Below, piece after piece: positions 61,589 through 64,000 of a stretch of 64,000 nt of DNA (positions are counted from its first letter, which is position 1; each line of letters opens with the position of its first letter). This DNA is from Hyphomicrobiales bacterium (GTDB taxonomy: Bacteria > Pseudomonadota > Alphaproteobacteria > Rhizobiales > Phreatobacteraceae), in contig JAFKKV010000031.1 of the NCBI GenBank assembly GCA_017304475.1, forward strand, positions 1-64,000, written 5' to 3'. The notes below the pieces were generated by a model that had not been told where the DNA came from, searched no databases, and saw only the letters and a program-made list of their open reading frames with translations. The translations under genes were made by a program, and so were the position numbers.

Positions 61589-61625
61589 GTTTAGCATTTC
61601 TCCTGCCTGATAGCGAGACGAACGG

Positions 61626-62909
61626 ATGCGTTCAAGCCCTCCCTCACAGCCCTCCATGGACAGGCCGGGCGCCGGTCCCTGGCTTCTGGTCCTTGTCGGT
61701 TTCGCCGCACTGGCCGTTTCGTTCTCGGTGCGCGCGGTGCTGGGCCTGGCCATGCCGGTGATCGAAACCGAACTCGGCTGGTCGCGCTCGCTGCTGTCGG
61801 GCATCGGCGCGCTGGCCTTGCTCATCATGGCCTGCGCCGCTCCCTTCGCCGGCAGGATCATCGACGACAGCGGGCCGCGCATGCTCCTGACCGGCGGGCT
61901 CGTCGCCATCGCCATTGGCGCGGGGCTCGTGTCGGTGGCCTCGTCGCTCGCACTGTTCGTCCTTGGCTTCGGCATTGTCGCCGCGGTCGGTTTCACCGCG
62001 GTCGGCACCAATATCGTCGCCGCGGCCATCGCCAAGAGCTTCGAGGCCGGCCGGGGCCTCGCGACCGGCATCGGTACGTCGGGCGCGACAGCCGGCCAGC
62101 TCCTCGTCGTACCGGCGGTTGCCATTCTCATGCAGACGGCGAGCTGGCGTTACGGCTTTGCGGCCCTTGCAGCCCTCGCTCTCGTTCTCGCCGCCTGCGC
62201 CTTTGTCCTGCTGCCGGGACGGCGCCCGGCCACGGCCAGCGGAGCGCTGGCCCCGTCGCGCGGATCATTGCTCGGCGAGATCGGCGCGCTCGGGCGCCTG
62301 CCGGCCTTCCATGTCCTGTTCTGGAGCTTCCTGATCTGCGGCTTCACCACCACCGGCGTGATCGAGACGCACCTCTTGCCCTATGCCGCCTTTTGCGGCT
62401 TTCCGCCGCTGCCGAGCGCCACCGCCTATGGCGTGCTGTCCGCGGTCAATCTGGGCGGAATGGTGCTGGCCGGCTTCCTGACCGACCGCCTGCACAGGCC
62501 GACGCTGCTCGGCGCGATCTACCTGATACGCGCGCTCAGCTTCATCCTTCTCGCCTCCATCGGCCCGGATATCCGCTTGCTTTACGTCTTCGCCGTGCTG
62601 TTCGGCCTGGTCGACTATTCCACCATACCGGTGACGGTCGGCCTGGCGGCGAGCCATTTCGGCGTCAGGCGGCTCGGCCTCGCCATGGGCCTCATTTCGA
62701 GCGGCCACGCCCTTGGCGGGGCTCTGGGAGCGCTCGCCGGCGGGCTGCTCTTCGATGCCGGCGGCTCCTATGGCCTGCTCTGGTTCGGCGCCTTCGGCCT
62801 GTCGACGCTCGCCGGCCTGGTGGTCTTCCTGCTGCGCGACCAGCCGTCGGAACCGGGACGCAGCAGCGAACCGGTGCTTGCGGCCCGCGCCGGTGAGGCC
62901 ACGTCGTGA
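61626..62909 (+). CDS. MFS transporter
   Basis: Twelve-helix major facilitator (427 aa) of the monocarboxylate-porter-like or CynX-like group: VIETELGWSRSLLSGIG, a FAGRIIDDSGPR loop and a TDRLHRP loop in the second half. Could export or import a small organic molecule; paired by 4-nt overlap with a GST gene and controlled by the divergent LysR. ATG 61626 is used, ATG 61656 is possible. Confidence 0.87.
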   Translation: MRSSPPSQPSMDRPGAGPWLLVLVGFAALAVSFSVRAVLGLAMPVIETELGWSRSLLSGIGALALLIMACAAPFAGRIIDDSGPRMLLTGGLVAIAIGAGLVSVASSLALFVLGFGIVAAVGFTAVGTNIVAAAIAKSFEAGRGLATGIGTSGATAGQLLVVPAVAILMQTASWRYGFAALAALALVLAACAFVLLPGRRPATASGALAPSRGSLLGEIGALGRLPAFHVLFWSFLICGFTTTGVIETHLLPYAAFCGFPPLPSATAYGVLSAVNLGGMVLAGFLTDRLHRPTLLGAIYLIRALSFILLASIGPDIRLLYVFAVLFGLVDYSTIPVTVGLAASHFGVRRLGLAMGLISSGHALGGALGALAGGLLFDAGGSYGLLWFGAFGLSTLAGLVVFLLRDQPSEPGRSSEPVLAARAGEATS

Positions 62910-63529
62910 TCAGGCTCTATACCGACAGTTCGCCGAACGGCTTCAAGGCGACCATCGCGCTCGAGGAACTGGGGCTGCCCTATACGCTCCACCACATCCG
63001 GATCGAGGCGGGCGAACATCGCCAGCCGGCCTTCCTGGCGCTCAATCCGCACGGCCGCATCCCGGTCATCACGGATGAGGAGACCGGCATCACCCTGTTT
63101 GAATCCGCGGCGATCCTGCTCTATCTCGCCGAGAAGGCCGGCCGTCTGCTGCCGATGGACCCGAAGGCCCGCTGGGAAGCGATCCAATGGCTGCAGTTCC
63201 ACGCCGCCAGCGTCGGGCCGATCCTGGGCCAGCGGGTCCATTTCGAACTGTTCGCCAAGACCCCGATGCCCCAGGCGATCGCGCGCTATCAGCGGCTCAC
63301 CGACGAAGCCTTCGCAACCCTCGACGGGCGGCTCTCGGGCCGGCCTTTTCTTGCCGGCGACGACTATTCGATCGCCGACATCGCCACATTCGGCTGGACC
63401 CATATCGCCGACATCTGCGGCTTCCGCTTCGACCGGCACGTCAACCTGAGCCGCTGGCATGAGCGCGTCGCCGGGCGCCCGGCCGTGCAACGTGGCATCG
63501 CGCTGCCGGTCCCGGCGACCGGGCCCTAA
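62906..63529 (+). CDS. Glutathione S-transferase family protein
   Basis: GST (207 aa) with an N-terminal thioredoxin-fold domain ([20 protein letters not shown], where the SPN serine is the likely catalytic residue; NPHGRIPVI and ESAAILLYL) and a helical C-domain ending [12 protein letters not shown], a nu/Ure2p-like pattern. Start is GTG 62906 overlapping the MFS stop. The stop overlaps the convergent RNA methyltransferase stop (CTAA). Confidence 0.88.
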   Translation: MIRLYTDSSPNGFKATIALEELGLPYTLHHIRIEAGEHRQPAFLALNPHGRIPVITDEETGITLFESAAILLYLAEKAGRLLPMDPKARWEAIQWLQFHAASVGPILGQRVHFELFAKTPMPQAIARYQRLTDEAFATLDGRLSGRPFLAGDDYSIADIATFGWTHIADICGFRFDRHVNLSRWHERVAGRPAVQRGIALPVPATGP

Positions 63530-64000
63530 CGCGAAAAGGTCGCCACCAGCTCGACATGGGCCGACCAGCGGAACTGGTCGACCGGCGTCACGGATTGCAG
63601 TTTCCAGCCGCCGGCGATCAAGGTCGCGGCGTCGCGGGCGAACGTGCCGGGGTTGCAGCAGACAGCGACGATGCGGCCGATATCGGCCTTGGCCAGGATT
63701 TTCGCCTGCGTCTCGGCTCCCGCCCGCGGCGGATCGAACACCACGGCGTCCAGGCCCTTCAGGTCGGCCGCCATCATCGGCCGGCGGAACAGGTCGCGGG
63801 TTTCGGTGGTGATCGGTTTCAGGCCGGACGCACCGCGCACGGCGGAAGCAAGCGCTGCGACCGCAAGGGCGTCCGCATCGACGGCGTGAACGCGGGTCTG
63901 CGCCGCGAGCCTCAGCGCGAAGGGGCCGACGCCGCAGAACAGATCGGCGGCCTTCTTCGCCTTGCCGACACCGTCGAGCACCAGGCGCGACAGGATCTCT
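63526..64000 (-). CDS. rlmD: RlmD/TrmA-family RNA (uracil-5-)methyltransferase, 3' part
   Basis: The gene runs off the right edge; only its C-terminal 157 residues are in the window. They include the SAM-binding [27 protein letters not shown] and the catalytic cysteine in [13 protein letters not shown], all typical of 23S rRNA m5U1939 methyltransferases. TrmA or RlmC cannot be fully excluded without the N-terminal TRAM and Fe-S part. Confidence 0.85.
   Translation of the reverse strand, partial: EILSRLVLDGVGKAKKAADLFCGVGPFALRLAAQTRVHAVDADALAVAALASAVRGASGLKPITTETRDLFRRPMMAADLKGLDAVVFDPPRAGAETQAKILAKADIGRIVAVCCNPGTFARDAATLIAGGWKLQSVTPVDQFRWSAHVELVATFSR

Noticed and set aside
1-64000. CRISPR arrays, tRNA or rRNA genes
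   Set aside because: No regularly spaced repeats, and no tRNA or rRNA signatures were noticed by eye in any gap; a tRNAscan-SE run would settle the tRNA question.

Overview
The window is GC-rich bacterial chromosome, densely packed with genes. Gene content points to an alphaproteobacterium of the order Hyphomicrobiales (Rhizobiales): YgfZ beside a divergent class I dihydroorotase-like gene, bfd/bfr with Irr-box-like sites, a RibBX enzyme, an Aap-type amino-acid transporter, TIGR02301 and a 6S-like RNA before 5-formyl-THF cyclo-ligase. The genus cannot be fixed from sequence alone. No rRNA, tRNA, CRISPR, prophage or intact insertion sequence was seen.

Layout. 1-1.8 kb: Na/Pi cotransporter-like protein. 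1.8-12.2 kb: a complete 2-aminoethylphosphonate (AEP) locus, with a LysR regulator divergent from phnW-phnA-phnY, then a substrate-binding protein, ATPase, fused permease and a class III aminotransferase-fold enzyme resembling the hydroxy-AEP ammonia-lyase PbfA. AEP would be deaminated to phosphonoacetaldehyde, oxidised to phosphonoacetate and hydrolysed to acetate and phosphate. 12.3-24.4 kb: housekeeping and conserved alphaproteobacterial genes (xerC, bfr, bfd, priA, ygfZ, a dihydroorotase-like gene, a methyltransferase, NUDIX, SRAP peptidase, several unknowns).

24.6-45.0 kb: the most interesting part, a 20-kb catabolic locus I cannot assign to a described pathway. It has an SDR-RidA-ThDP enzyme operon, an AapJQM importer without its ATPase, a second and atypical SDR, an IclR regulator, and a ten-gene operon (acyl-CoA dehydrogenase, enoyl-CoA hydratase, class III CoA transferase, thiolase-like protein lacking the nucleophilic Cys, DUF35 protein, class IV aminotransferase, Ldh-type dehydrogenase, HyuA, HyuB, BKACE). 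A 17-bp palindrome of the form GTATC-N7-GATAC lies before all four transcription units, each copy oriented toward its gene, so the locus looks like one regulon, most likely under the IclR protein. The enzymes suggest import of an amino or lactam compound, ring opening or hydrolysis, transamination, CoA activation, one beta-oxidation round and retro-aldol or BKACE cleavage.

45.0-51.6 kb: GlcD-like FAD oxidase, putative 6S RNA, fau, YmdB-like phosphoesterase, fasciclin protein, aroC, and ribBX with an N-terminal helix-turn-helix domain and a perfect palindrome just upstream. 51.6-55.3 kb: AraC regulator, MFS transporter, amidohydrolase and cupin, a small catabolic unit. 55.6-59.4 kb: SDR, enoyl-CoA hydratase and a DmdC-type acyl-CoA dehydrogenase. 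59.6-64 kb: threonylcarbamoyl-AMP synthase, LysR regulator, MFS transporter, glutathione transferase and the 3' part of an RlmD-type RNA methyltransferase.

Repeats: a 164-186 bp element with nested perfect inverted repeats occurs twice (12.35 and 56.54 kb), and an inverted pair of REP-like palindromes lies at 17.02-17.19 kb.
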